Source: Dioszegia crocea (taxonomy: Eukaryota; Basidiomycota; Tremellomycetes; Tremellales; Bulleribasidiaceae). From it: a stretch of DNA of 64,000 nt. Positions 9,474-21,723 of this stretch are shown here, one piece after another (within the stretch, counting starts at the first letter, position 1; each line of letters starts with the position of its first letter). The notes under the pieces are model-generated. The model searched no databases. It was not told where the DNA came from and was given only the letters and a program-made list of their open reading frames with translations. The translations under genes and the position numbers were made by a program. The stretch is taken from positions 1,465,082 to 1,529,081 of the forward strand of contig BCKK01000001.1 of the NCBI GenBank assembly GCA_001600615.1. Direction: 5' to 3'.

Positions 9474-12400
9474 CTACTCCGCCGGACCCGCCGATAGTTG
9501 CGTAATCAAATTCGCCCTGTCCTGGGGACTAAGAGTGTCCAAGATCCGCTTGAACCCACCCAGCACACCCTCCTGATTCGTCCCCGCCCATCCTAGAATC
9601 GTCTCGGCCACCCACGCATCCTTGACCTGCTGGACATACGCCTCAATCTCATCACCCGACTTTTCAATATACGCCGCCACCTCGTTATCCGCGCCTAGGT
9701 CCGCCGGGACAAAGTCCTCCAGCAAAGATTTACGCTCGTGATAGGATAGGGCCGGGTTGGCAGCCGCAAGCTTCTTCATGATGCGAACTTCGGAAAGCTT
9801 GCGGCGGAGGGACCAGTAGATTGCCCGACGAGAATTCTCCCAGTCGCACGGGACGCAGTCCGCCTTGGCCTTCATACGGCCCGACCGATCGTGGAGGTCG
9901 GCAAACTCGAGAGCGATGGATTGGTAGGCAGGGACAAGGTGTTTTTCACGTGACTCCAGCTTGGACAAAGCCGCTGCCTTCTCCTCGGCATTGAGCGTGG
10001 TGACCTCCGCCGCCGCCTTGAGCTGGGCATACTCGGGGTCGAGCCGCGCCATCGTCGCCTGGACCTTTGGCTTTCGGTATTTGACCTCGACGATGCCTTC
10101 GGGCTCAAGGACACCGCCTCGGGACTCGTTGTCGACGAACATGGACATGTACTCCGGGTTGATGGATGGGTCAAGAACGACCCAAGCACCACCTCGGAGT
10201 TCACCGTTGGGGACTAGGTAGACAATGACGGGCTGTTTGTAGCTGCTGAGCCCGTCGACGATTTTGGCTCCCTCTTTCAGAATCGCCTGTGCCATGTCTG
10301 ACATACCGCCCGAGAATCCTCGGAAGTTGGCAAAGATGACGAGGGGGAGGCCTTCGCGGTTGGCATCTTCGATGGCAGTGGCAGTTTTGCGTGAGGAATC
10401 GGGGAACCAGACGGTACCGGCGAGGGAGACTCGGTTTTCGGTGGAGTTTTCGTTGGCAGGGTCCGCAGGGTCGACTCGTTCAATGCTGCGAGTTTCGGCG
10501 GCAATGACGGCGACGGGGATACCATTCAGGCGTCCTCGACCAGTGACGATAGTTTGAGCCCATCCACCTGAAATTAGCTTAGTCTGAAATTTCATAATCC
10601 GGAATTTTACTCACCCATGGTCTCGAAGAATGACCCATTGTCCAAAATACCCGTCTTCCAGGAAGACTGCCCGTCCTCTCCGGTCTCGTAGCACCCGGCC
10701 AAGAAGTTCCTCGGGTCGTACGCCGCCTTGGTGGGCTTCCACTCGACGGCTCGGTCCCAGGAGTCGCCAGTGGGAAGAATGGGAATAGCGCGGCCTCGAC
10801 GATCTACAATCAGCTTGGCTTCATATCAAGGCCTAGAAACTCACCTGGGATGAACATCAAATAATTGATAATCTGCAAAGCCCCGTCCAAGTCACTCGCC
10901 GCCACAAGATGCGAGATACCATTCTTGTACATGATCTGAGGTCCACCCAGCTGGATGTTGGAAGTGTAGACCTCCTTCCCGAGCACCTTGTTGATGGCCT
11001 GGGCACCCGTAAGGATAATAGGCTGACCCTCAACCTGCACCACTCGCTGACCGAGTCGCACGAGGTAAGCGCCGATACCGACTGATCGAGCGGTCACCAT
11101 CGAGATGGTAAAGATGTCGTCGTACGCTCGACTAGTCTCACCGGCGATAAGACCCGATCCCCGCAGACACTCCACACCCAGACCATCTTTAAGACCAATG
11201 ATGGATGTGAGTTGGTGTCGCCTTTCGCCATCGACCTCGATTTCGTTTGTGATAACGCTGCCCTCGCCGATGGCGTTAAGCTTGTCGAGTCTCTCGGGGG
11301 TAAGGTAGAGGTAATCGAAGCCTTTTTCAGGCTTGCCGGGCTCACGCCAGGCCACATCGAACAGCGCCATGACCTCCTCGGCTAGACCAATCCTAGCGCC
11401 AGAGTTGGCAGAGAGGTAGACTCGGGGGAGACCGTGGAGGCGGGCGTACTGAGTAGCCTTGTAGAAGTACTCATCCTCGATAGGACCGAACGATCCGATT
11501 TGATATGTAATGTCGTTCGAGATGACCACCACCCTTCTGCCCTTACTGTACTCCGGAGTCTTCATAGTGTAGACCCAAGCGACCATACCGCAGGTATTCA
11601 GACCCGGTGCACGGTTGACCTCGATCAAATCGCCATTCTCGTCCAGGACCAATTCCGAAGCGGTAAGAATGTCGGTGGGGATTTTGATATGGGGGAGGTA
11701 GACCATAAGCTGGCGCCAGGCCTTTTCGATTGCCTGTCGGAAAAGATCGGGGAAGTCATAGACGTAGGTGGTGCCGACAATGTGTGCTTGGTATCGACGG
11801 GGTTGGAGGGATTCTTTGGTAGAATAAGGGAAGTTGACGGGTTGGAGGTGGAATTGGCCCTGGTCCCCGATGGACTTGAGCATTGAGACTCCGCGCTCAT
11901 TGTTGACTTCCTGGTACGCCTCGTACTTGACAACAAACCCAGAGACGTTCTCGATGAACGCTCGGATCGGCAAGACATTCCCCTCATCATCCTCAATCAC
12001 CACCCGAATCTCCGCCTGAGTCACGCGCAATCGCCAGAGACGCTTGCCGTGGCGCTCGATAAACCCAGCAAGGGCTTCTTGCACGTCGTCAAATGTGACA
12101 TTCAAACTGTAGACGCAGTTGACCGAAATGTGATTACAGTCGGCTTGTCTGTATTGACTGCTGACAACTTCGAGGGTGTCGAGAATGTCACCGACAAGTC
12201 GGTCGGTTTCGGAAATGAGGTATTCGGTTTGTTTCATGTTACCGAGGAATCGACCGGGTCGGAGCAGAGCCCGGACGAAGAACCGGACATCCGAGGTGTT
12301 CTCTCTGCCGACGGCGTGGTAGACGTGGATCTGCCTGTTGGATGAGGCTTGGGGAGTGATCTTAAAGTTGGACAAACGTCCCAGCTCCAGCTGGTACGCC

Positions 12401-15400
12401 AGCGCCGGTTCAATATTCCTAATCGCCTCCTCCTCCTTCCAGCTCCCATCTGCCGACTCTCTCAGAGTGACATAAGACGGGTACTGGTCCTTGCGACAGA
12501 TGACAAAGGTTACCCGGCGAATACCCTTCCCAAGCACCTGATCCGCATGCTTGTTGACAACAGCATTGAATTTTTCGCCCAAATCCGCATCCGACATATC
12601 CTCCACATCAATCAGACGCAAAGCGACATTCATGACGTGTGGGTGACGGGCATCCTTGCCGTACTTGTCGATAAAGTCATTGTGGTTGAAGGCGGGGTAT
12701 TTACCCAGCATAGTGCCGAAGCCCTGCTCCAAATCGGCAAGGTGGTTGTAGCTGGTCATGAGACCAAACCTGACCGGCTCCGACTTGGCGTTGACAATGT
12801 AGTTCAAATCGCTCATGCTGGCGATGCGAGAGACGTCGCGGGAGGAGTCGACTCGGGGAGTAATGGGTTCCATCGTCCGTCCGCCAAACTTGAATCGCCA
12901 AGTGATGACATGTGGATCGCCACCCTTCTGTCCCGGCTCGTAGTCGAGGTGCATGACGTTGTACACTCGGTACGCTCGACGGATGTACACCTCGAGAGCG
13001 GCAATGGCGATCCAGGGGTCGTCGTGGTCAAAGAAGGTGGTAAGGACATCGTAGACGGTGTATCGCGAGTCCGTGACCTCCTTGAGGACATCACTAGCGG
13101 GCATCCTGTGCCCAATGCCCGACTCTCCGTAGTAACTTGTCGTCACCGCCGCCTGGAGAATCTTCTCCAACTGCGTCAGACGCTCCTCGTAACTGGGCAG
13201 ACTTCCCACAATCATCACCTCCTTCGCCTTGAGCGCAATCTTGGCCATGGGACGGCTGTCAATCGCGCTCAACCTCGCCAAGACGTTAATGACGCCTGAC
13301 TCGGAGCTCATTGACGCGCGGGGAGACTCGGATTTGATAATGTCGAGCAGGGATAGGACGAGTTTGGTTTTCGAAGCGATTTTAGAGTGGGATAGGACGA
13401 GCCGAACAACCTGGTCGAGGTCCTTATTCTCCTCTCGTAATCTGAGAATGACATTCTCTTGGGTTTGGGTTCCATCCGCGAATGGCTCCTCGACGTCCGC
13501 AAAGTACGTCAACAAACCCGTCCAGGTCTGCCACTCGTGCACCTTGAGCCCGTGCGCAAAGGCAGTGATCAAAGCCTCAAGAGGCGCCATGGCCGCCTGG
13601 ACCTGCTGCCGCTCCTTGACTGGGACATTCTCCTCGAGGAAGTAGTCAATGGATCGACGAAGTCGTTGACTGGGGAACTCCGTCTTTCCGCGGGAGGCGT
13701 CAATGATGGACCGGACCTCCTCTTCGAGTTTGGCGGGAATACGGCCGGAGAGAGCCGATAGCACCTCTTGGACGTGGGAGTAGGGGAGATCGGCATCGCG
13801 AAGAGCCGCCTCGACGGTGCGCAGGGCAACAGGGATGGAAGCGCTGTTGTCGAACCCGGCAAGGTTGTCGTAGAGGAACTCGAGATTCTCTCTCAAGCGC
13901 TGATGGGGTTTGGTACCGTACCGACCATTCTTGTTTTCAAACGTCGGCAACATACCCTCAAAGGGTTTGGCAAATTTCACCTTGGTAGGATCGTCCAAGG
14001 TGAGAATACCGAGAAGCTCACCCGAGGACAAAGTCTGACCGGGCTGCTTCATGAATTGCGCGATACCGCTTTCCGTCGCGGTAACGGGCATGATCATCTT
14101 CATGACCTCGATTTCGGCATAGGCGTCGCCCGCGTCCATGTGATCGCCCGAATCGACGAGGTATCGGACGAGTTTACCGGGGGATGGGGATCGGAGTTGC
14201 GTGGGATCGTGCTCGTCCTCGATCATACAGGTCTTGCTGTCAATAGACAAGACCATCGCGCCAACCTCTTCTCGCCAGTAGAGGGTGTGAGAGTCACCCT
14301 CCATCGAGACGAGCAGACCGCCATCCGACAAACTTCGGCAGTTGACAAAGATCCGCCCGCCGTTGAGGTAGAGGGTGAAGGAATAGAGGGAAGCCTTGGC
14401 CATGGCGAAGGAGTATCTGACATTGTCGTAGATGAATTCGCTTTTGAAAAAGGTTTGGAGTGTGTCTTTGGGGGGAACCTGACCTTTGTCAAGGACGGAT
14501 TTGTACTTTGCCATGGAGGCTTCGTACGCAATGTGGGCTTTGACGACGGCACCGCAAATGACGGCGACGGTGGTGTCGGGTCGTTCCGAGGTCATTCCCT
14601 CGGCAATGAGGGAATCGAGCCATTGCGTGGTGAGGGTGTTGTTTTCGAATTCCGGCTTTTCGAGGAGTTTAATGAGGTATTCGACGGTGGTTCGGAACTC
14701 TCCTCGAATGCTCAACTCTTTAAGAGCAACCACCATGGATTTCCTCGCCTCCGACCGCTCCATCCCATAGGCAAAGATGTGCCCGAATTGAGAATCGGCA
14801 TACTCGTGCAGACCTCCCGCTGACGATACAGAGAAGTATCCCCAAACGTTCGAGTTGGACCTAAAGTTCAACTCGGTGAGATTACCCGACGACGGCTTGA
14901 AGCCGGCATCGGGGTTTTCACCAGTGATACGGCACGCAACGACGTGACCCTTGGGCATGGGTTTGCGCTGGGTGTTGACCGAGTTCGGGTCCGTGCCGTC
15001 AAAGTCGATCTCGGTGATACCGTGGGGGTCCAAACCGTAAAGCGTACGAATATCCCGGATGCGGTGGAGGGGGATACCCATGGCGATCTGGAGCTGGACA
15101 GCAGGGATGTTACAGCCAGACACCATTTCGGTGGTAGGATGCTCAACCTGAAGACGAGGGTTGAGCTCGAGGAAGTAGAACGAGTCGTCGCTGTGGGAGT
15201 ATAGGTATTCGACCGTACCGGCGGAGACATACCCGACCAGCTTGGCAAGCCGGACGGCGGCCTTCTCCATCTCCTCAAACTTCTCCGGACGGGCAATGGT
15301 GACCGGGGCCTCTTCGATAATCTTCTGGTGTCGACGCTGGACGGAGCAGTCTCGACCAAAGAGCGAAATGGCATTGCCGTACTGATCGGCAATAAGCTGA

Positions 15401-16454
15401 ACCTCGAGATGTCGCGCGGAACCTGCAAGCTTCATAATGAAGATGGGCGAGCCTGACGTCAGCCAAGTAGGGTTGGTACTCACCTGGCACCTCCCCAGCA
15501 ACAGCCTCAAAGCAGTTCTTGAACTTGTCCGCCTCCTCCACCTTTCGGATACCCTTTCCACCTCCACCTTCCGACGCCTTGATCATGATTGGCCACCCAA
15601 TCTCTTCGGCCATCTTCAATCCCTGCTCCCAGGTGTGCACACAGGCATCGTTATACGCCTTGTCGGGGACGGTGACGAAGCCCTGGGGCGAGAGCATGGT
15701 GTCGGAAATGCCAGTACCGGACCAGGGCATGCAAGGCACCTTGGCATGTTGAGCGACGATCGTGGAGGAGATCTTGTCACCAAGGGATCGCATAGCAGAT
15801 CCTGGAGGACCAATAAAGATAATTTTAGACTTGGCGAGGGTTTCAGGAAGACGGGGGTTTTCCGAGGCATGTCCCCTTCCGTCAGCCAGATCAAACGGCA
15901 ACTCACCATCCGGCCCAAACAGCGTGAACACCTGCGCGCTCGGCAACATCCACAATGTAATCTACGTTGGCGTAGTTGTTGTTGTTGGTCCCACCGGGCA
16001 CTTCGACGAATCGGTCCGCCATACGAATGTACTCTGCGTTGATCCGCAGGTCTTCAGGTGTGGCCATGACTGTGAACTCGATCTGACGGTCCGAGCCGAA
16101 AGTCTCATAAGACCACTTTCGGATAGACCGAATCTCCTTGACGGCAGCGATACCATTGTTGGCGATTAGAACCTAACGTCAGCCAACTTCAACGGGCGTT
16201 ACTCACTTTGGTGATGACGGTATGTCCACCTTGGGCTTTGACAAAATCGGTGACTCTGCTGGGTGATGCCACACCAAGAGCGTTGGCGCCTGAGATCAGC
16301 TCTGTTCTTACGATGCCATCACTGCCCGAGCTCCATCCGCATTCCTCATCTCCCAACCCAGACAGCGAGACTCACCGATGAAATGCGCAACCTTCTCGTG
16401 GTCATACATGTCGGAATTGCCATTTGGCGAGCTTCCACTAGCGGCCGAAGCCAT
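9474..16454 (-). CDS. ACC1: Acetyl-CoA carboxylase (multidomain, cytosolic)
   Basis: Seven exons from 5' to 3': 16376-16454, 16207-16289, 15907-16172, 15484-15875, 10845-15452, 10615-10803, 9474-10567; product 2236 aa, the usual fungal length. Biotin carboxylase comes first, with the ATP-grasp loop [10 protein letters not shown] at residues 242-251. The biotinyl site EVMKM has its lysine at residue 725 (codon 14098-14100). A long central domain follows, and the carboxyltransferase half ends with the exon 6/7 region containing DRRGRAIP and [14 protein letters not shown]. Known reaction: ATP-dependent carboxylation of acetyl-CoA to malonyl-CoA, first step of fatty-acid synthesis. The N-terminus has no targeting peptide, consistent with the cytosolic form. 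Introns are 86, 34, 31, 31, 41 and 47 nt, and a single 4.6-kb exon carries most of the enzyme. It ends 115 bp from the convergent GLTSCR1-like gene. Confidence 0.97.
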
Positions 16455-16956
16455 CTTGCGATCGGACTCGACTGAGTAGTGGGTGTAGGGTGAAGGTGGA
16501 GGTGAAGTGGAGGGCAGGAAGGGGGCTGTAGCGGTTTTGGAGTGCCGCTTGGGCGATTTTGTGCTTTCCTCTTAGGGGTTCTACGGGTGGGGGATTGAGG
16601 AATGCCTTGGTGTGGGTGCTGTACCAAGGGTAGTGATGAGGAGAGATGAAGGTTGCAAGCGGGCAGTAGAGATGCCCCAGCAGTGACCGTCTCCCTCCGT
16701 CTCCCCCAATGAAGTGGACTTTTGATGCGGGGCCCAAAATACTCCCGCTGGCCCCAGCAAGCCTGGCCGCCCGGCTAAATCCGCATTTATCCGAACAGGT
16801 CCGTGCGCGTGTTTCAGAGTTGGGAGTGGTTCCCTCGGGTCTCTCTTGGCCTCTTCCTTCTTCCTCTCTTCACCCTCCGACCTGTTTCCTCTGCTCTACA
16901 CCATCTATCTGTATGTATCTGCATTACAGCCTCTGATCTCTATCCTGATAATTCAG
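16455..16956. promoter_or_regulatory. Divergent promoter region between ACC1 and the coiled-coil gene
   Basis: Between the ACC1 start and the second exon of the rightward gene. A pyrimidine-rich tract (about 16840-16900, mostly CT) precedes an apparent intron at 16911-16956 (GTATGT...CTGATAATTCAG), so part of this region is probably the 5' leader of the rightward transcript. No TATA box is obvious. Confidence 0.45.
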
Positions 16957-17983
16957 CCCGAGTGTCCACCTCAACAAATAGTACGAACGCAACGGTCAGG
17001 GTATTCTTCAACCCGTCATCTGGTATGTGAGCCAGCGCTTGCCTCAGTCTGTCGCTGAGCTGCAGCGCTACCCACTTCGTCGTCTACAAAGGCAAGCCAC
17101 GAGATGCAGTCCACAAAACAGACTCGCCATGTTCCCTCCTCTCCCAAGAAAGCAAAAAGGGTGCACACCGTCGAGCCCCATTACAGCGCACTATGGTCTG
17201 GTACTCCGGAAGCGGGCTCTGCTCTGTGGGTAAGATATCCACCCCTCCATGTAGATACAGCACTGACTGCTGTAGTGACTGGAACGCCTTATCGAACATA
17301 TAAGCAGGGGCCGTTTTAATCATGGTTTCCTCATCGACTACGCCACGACGGTGAAGGTGAAACACATTGAAGAGGTTGCGCGTTGCACGAGACCAAATGG
17401 ACAGAAGCAAGTGCAGCAGGAGCGGGAGCAATTAACGGCGGGGAAGCTCAAATTGCAAAAAGGAGAGGCGCAGCTGAGGGAGGGATTGGCGGGCATGAAG
17501 AAGGAAACGCAGGATCTAGAGGAAGCAAGGGCTGCAGCGCAAAAGGAACTCGAGGACATGAGCGGAAAAAAGCTTGCACTGAAGGAATGGGAGGCGAAGT
17601 TGGAAGCCAAAGAGGCTAAGGTGCTAGGAGACGAAGCAAAAATCCGAGGATCAGTGGCTACGCTACAGCTGGACGAGGCGGCAGTACAGGAGAGCAAGGT
17701 GAAAATCCGTGAGGGTGCCGCGAGAAACGAGAGGAACGAGGTGGACCTGCAGAAGAGAGAGGGGGCCTTGCAGAGGGGGAAAGCGGATCTGGATAAAGAA
17801 AGGAAGGAAGTGCGAAAGGCGATGGCCAAAGCGCAGAAGGCGAATGCGGAGGCGTTGGAAACTCTAGTCGCTAGCAGAATCTCTGAGCGAGCAGTGAACG
17901 AGGCAGGGGAGCAGAGAAGGAAGTGGGAGGACAAAACGAAGCAGAGGTTGCGCAATAGCGGGGCTAAGGGGTTTCCGCAGTAA
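16709..17983 (+). pseudogene. Coiled-coil protein gene interrupted by one in-frame TGA at a splice junction
   Basis: Four phase-compatible exons: 16709-16910, 16957-17022, 17066-17229 and 17276-17983, with introns of 46, 43 and 46 nt, all GT-AG with CTGA-type branch sites. Exon 1 may be untranslated; the first ATG in the third exon is at 17104 and would give 42 codons before the junction (MQSTKQTRHVPSSPKKAKR...). The last exon begins TGA CTG, and that TGA is in frame with both sides. After it 234 codons are open: ERLIEHISRGRFNHG, then a long Glu/Lys/Gln/Ala-rich coiled coil of about 170 residues. So the joined frame is intact apart from this one stop. It could be a decaying gene, a base-call error, or stop-codon readthrough. 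No family is recognised, and the pseudogene label is provisional. Confidence 0.45.
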
Positions 17984-18321
17984 TCCGTAGTGTCCTTAGA
18001 CGTCGGCCGTGGACACAGAAATGATTAGAAAAGGTCAGGTAGTAATAGTCATGCATATAGCTTCGGTATTTCGTTATGCACGACAAGGACTTTCATGGCA
18101 CCATATTCGGCTGCCATTCTCATGGCCCGAAATCGCTAGCTGACACGCAATGATCAGAGAAGCCCTCAGATCTTCACCAGAGCCCGCATCTCGCATGCCC
18201 ATTGGACAAGCATAGCAAGTGAGGTCAGCATATTATGAAGACCGGATGACGCGAGCAAGACAGCGGCCGAAGGTTGACCACACCCCGATTCTTCCAAATA
18301 TGACAGACGTACATCAAATCC
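17984..18321. other. Convergent intergenic region, nothing recognised
   Basis: 338 bp between the end of the coiled-coil gene and the end of KRE6. It should contain both polyadenylation regions. No ORF with coding character and no repeat was seen. Confidence 0.4.
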
Positions 18322-21300
18322 TCAACATGTATCTATAAGTCTATTCTTGGGTTTCGTGAAGTTTGGTATTTGCTCCATGACCGTCTGGACAATCAGCTCG
18401 GCCTAGCCAAATGGAGCAAGCAACTTACGATATTGGCATTACTGTATATCTCTGGGAATCGGGCAATGTATGAAGCAGTGGGGAAATCGGCTGGATCGCA
18501 GCCGATGTTCCGATTCTTTGGGTCTTCTAACAGGGCATCAGCTTCAGATCTCACGATCAGGACGGACACTCACGGTAAACCCTGATGTGGTCCACTTCCA
18601 TCGTAACAGGGAAGAGCGCTGCAAGACCAGTATAGCTGTGGTGTCAACTTGTACCTTGACGAAAACCGCAAATCACTCACTCGACCGGCCCAAAGTTCTC
18701 CGAAATACCCAGATTGACCAACAGGTATAATGGCTCATTTGACACTGGGCGCTGACTGACCCCCGCGGCCGCATTAGGTCCCATTGCTGCCCCTCTGACT
18801 GTCCACGATGGCTTGCCCTTGTTGACCCATGAGATATATCCGTCGTCACCTCGACTGTACTCAAAGCCGTATACCGAGAAACATCCAGTTTCCATGGTGC
18901 TGCCTGTCAGCGGACATCAAGAGTGCAAGGGAAAAGACATACTAGCAGTTCTGATCCGTATAGCCTAAAGCTGTGGTGGCCTGCTGCCATACCGAACCCG
19001 ACCAGGGATTCAGGTATGTATCGGTAGAGTTGAAGATCCGATAGTTGGCAGAAGTATTTGCGAACTACATCAGCTTGCTCGAGGGTAAGTCTTACCTTGT
19101 AACCAGGATTGAATGGCGCCCATTGGGCAGAAAGTGAAACTTCACCACGGAGGGTATTGGAATCGACGACGGCTTCAAACATGTCGATTTCGGGTGCACC
19201 TCGGCCTACAAATGTCCCATCGCCCCTCTTGGGGCCGGGATGCGTCGTGTCGGTCGGACAAGTACACCGCGAGAGTCGCTGACCAGGAAGGTAAGACAGA
19301 TGGCCGAGGTTGTTCTTGTCGCCTTGACCGGTGGATATTTGGGGTTGTCCTGGATGTCAGCATTGAATTTTGTAAGGAGACCATGGACAAACCGTTTCGT
19401 GTTTGATTCTTCAGCGTGCCGACATCGCAGGCATCATAAGAGTATGGCCAGAGACCGTCGAGCGAACCTCCATAGCCTGCCCGTCCCAGGTTGCCCAACG
19501 CCCAAATAGCCGGCCAGAGACCATAGACGTTGTTCTTCCCAGGCAGACTGACGGCCGCTTCGACGTACCCGCCCGTAAAGCAGAATCTGTTCCAGCTTTG
19601 TATCACTATTGTCAGCTGTGTCCAAGACAAACACTCACTTCCACCTCGATAAGCCAGCCCGTTCGTCTCGATCTTGTCGAGCGTAATGACTAATTTCCCA
19701 TTCTTAGTTGTGACTTGCTCCGGATGGTACCATTCCAAATTGTTCGTTTGCCAATAGTGTAAATCGACAGCTTCCCAGTATGGGTCATCCCCTTGACGTC
19801 AGCTAGCCCATGACAAGACTCACCAGGCCAAAAAGTTCGTCCGTCTTGGTTGAACTCGTCAGAGAACACCAACTCCCATGCTTCGCCAGTCTCGATTGAG
19901 GTGTGGGTGTAGGCGGATTGAGGCGTATCGCGGTCAATCAGGGCGAATTCCCCGACGTCGGGTATTTGGCCGGTGGCACTGAGAATCAGCCTGAGCCCCG
20001 TAAACAAAAGACAGACCCACTTGATACCGCCCAAATTATACGCGCCGTACGTTGGAGAGACCTCGGACATGTATGTCGACATGATTGGGTAAACACCACT
20101 GAATCGTCAACGGAAAGCTCCTCACAAAGCCGGTCCACTCACAACATCCCAATAAGGACAAGTAGTAGCAAAAACAGACATCCCAGATTTGACAGCCCTC
20201 TCGCAGAGATGATTGCTGCCATGTATCGATTCTGAATGTCAGCTTGAGCATGGCCAAATAAAGTGGACCTACTCTTGTCTTGTACACCACATCTGGATCG
20301 TGAAAGTCATCGTCCGCTTCAGGACCGAGATACGACCAAGATGCAGGATCTGCCGGTAGGGAGAACTGCCATAAGCTCACGCCCGAGAGGCACTCACATT
20401 ATTGCCTAGATGCTTCTTCCCGCCCTTGCTGGATATGCTGAACGCCCCATAGCTATCTGAAACATGCTCATGCTTCTTGAAGTGCGTCATGCTCGTATCG
20501 CTCGTGCGAGTCTGCACGCTCATCATCGACTGAGCATAGAGACTTTGCGCAGGTTCGGGCCCGCCGTTGGTACCCCCGCTCTTCCAGACATATCCCGTTC
20601 CCTCCAGTTTGCCATTGGCGTGATTTGGATCGTATGACGGTGCCGAAAGCGAGTAATCCATGACTGGATGCACGGTCGGGGCATCGCTTGAGGCATAGTA
20701 AGATGTTGGCCGATTTGACGAAGATAGGAATCGCCCCGACTCCTCATTGACTCCCGCCCCAGTCGACGATACCTCCGAAGCGAGACTGTCGTGCGATCTC
20801 GACGTTCTCAAGAGGTATCGCTTGTTTTCCGGACTAAGACCAGGCAGGGGACTCCCCACATCATTCCCTGCCCGTTCCGGATACCCTCGCGCATCGTACC
20901 GCTTCACACCGCCAACGCCCGCCGCACCACGCCTAGGACCCGGTGAATCATCAGGCAGCTGCTGCCATCCCTGCGGACTATCCTCATCCTTCTTTTTCCG
21001 CTTCAGAAAAGACACCACCCTCTTCCCCGCGCCCGGTGCTGTAGCCGCAGCAGACGGCGAGGGGTATGCCCTGTTGTCGTTCTGAAAGACATCGGGGACA
21101 GCGCGATTGTGAGGGGAGTTTACACGCGCTCGAAGTTGGTTGGGGGATTCAGCGACGAGGCCAATGGCGGGTGAATTTGGATTTCGAGCGGTAGTCGTGC
21201 CAGACGATGCGGGAGGATTTGAGGCGTAGGCATTGGCATACGGGTTACTAGGGGAGGCGTAGCTAGGATTCGTGGATCCCGATGCGGTCGGCTGAGGACG

Positions 21301-21324
21301 TTGCCATGGAAATTTGCTGGGCAT
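18322..21324 (-). CDS. KRE6: KRE6/SKN1-family beta-glucan synthesis protein (type II membrane, GH16-like)
   Basis: Thirteen exons: 20398-21324, 20273-20365, 20143-20231, 20021-20098, 19824-19978, 19639-19791, 19393-19605, 19096-19349, 18943-19064, 18681-18899, 18574-18635, 18429-18526, 18322-18384; product 841 aa. A cytosolic Ser/Pro-rich N-terminus of about 340 residues (phospho-site rich, with KRKKKDED) is followed by one membrane helix near 353-377 (LGCLFLLLLVLIGML). The lumenal GH16-like domain contains VFSDEFNQDGRTFWPG, DPYWEAVDLHYWQT, GMIQSWNRFCFTGGY, LPGQRLSRCTCP and the catalytic-type motif EIDMFE at 623-628, and ends in DHIRVYQDP and CDPADFPTASYI. All match Kre6/Skn1, which is required for beta-1,6-glucan in the cell wall. 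Introns are 31-47 nt. The 33-nt intron 19606-19638 is stop-free and in frame; removing it restores GMIQSW. Confidence 0.93.
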
Positions 21325-21723
21325 GTTTCAGATTTTTCGAACCGACCAACGGATGTGTGTGTGTGTGCTCCAGAGCTTATGTGGTATGTATGGATGTCGT
21401 CAAAGCGTCGTCGATCGTAGATGCAGTGGAGAGTTCTGTTTACAAAGAGATCAATACAAGGCTGCCAAAGATAGAGCCAAGAGATATTTACTCTCTCCTC
21501 TTGCCTCTTCACAGGGTGACAAGCCTATGCCGTGACCTGGTCTTCTCTTCTGTGCCCAGCCGTCACCTTTGCCTGTAATCTACAATCTAGGGTCTAGTAG
21601 GGTTCCGATCAGGGCCTGCGGGTGACGGACGCGACGCGACTGCGCTAAAATGACGCGCCTGGAAAATTGTACAAGATCGCCGCCGGCCCCGCATTTACCC
21701 CGCACTGGTTGTGCATCTACATA
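21325..21723. promoter_or_regulatory. KRE6 promoter / HEM15 3' flank
   Basis: 399 bp between the KRE6 start and the HEM15 stop, both minus strand. It contains a short TG microsatellite (about 21354-21368) just upstream of the KRE6 ATG, probably in the 5' leader. No other motif is clear. Confidence 0.4.

Noticed and set aside
12349..14823. Long plus-strand ORFs inside ACC1 (about 316 and 351 codons)
   Set aside because: They are antisense shadows of the 4.6-kb ACC1 exon; no splice signals or known domains.
17276..17278. Selenocysteine as an explanation for the in-frame UGA
   Set aside because: Most fungi lack Sec machinery, there is no redox context around the codon, and no SECIS-like element was sought or seen; readthrough, mutation or error are better options.
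21354..21368. TG microsatellite before KRE6 as a functional element
   Set aside because: Short simple repeat, common by chance in leaders; no supporting context.
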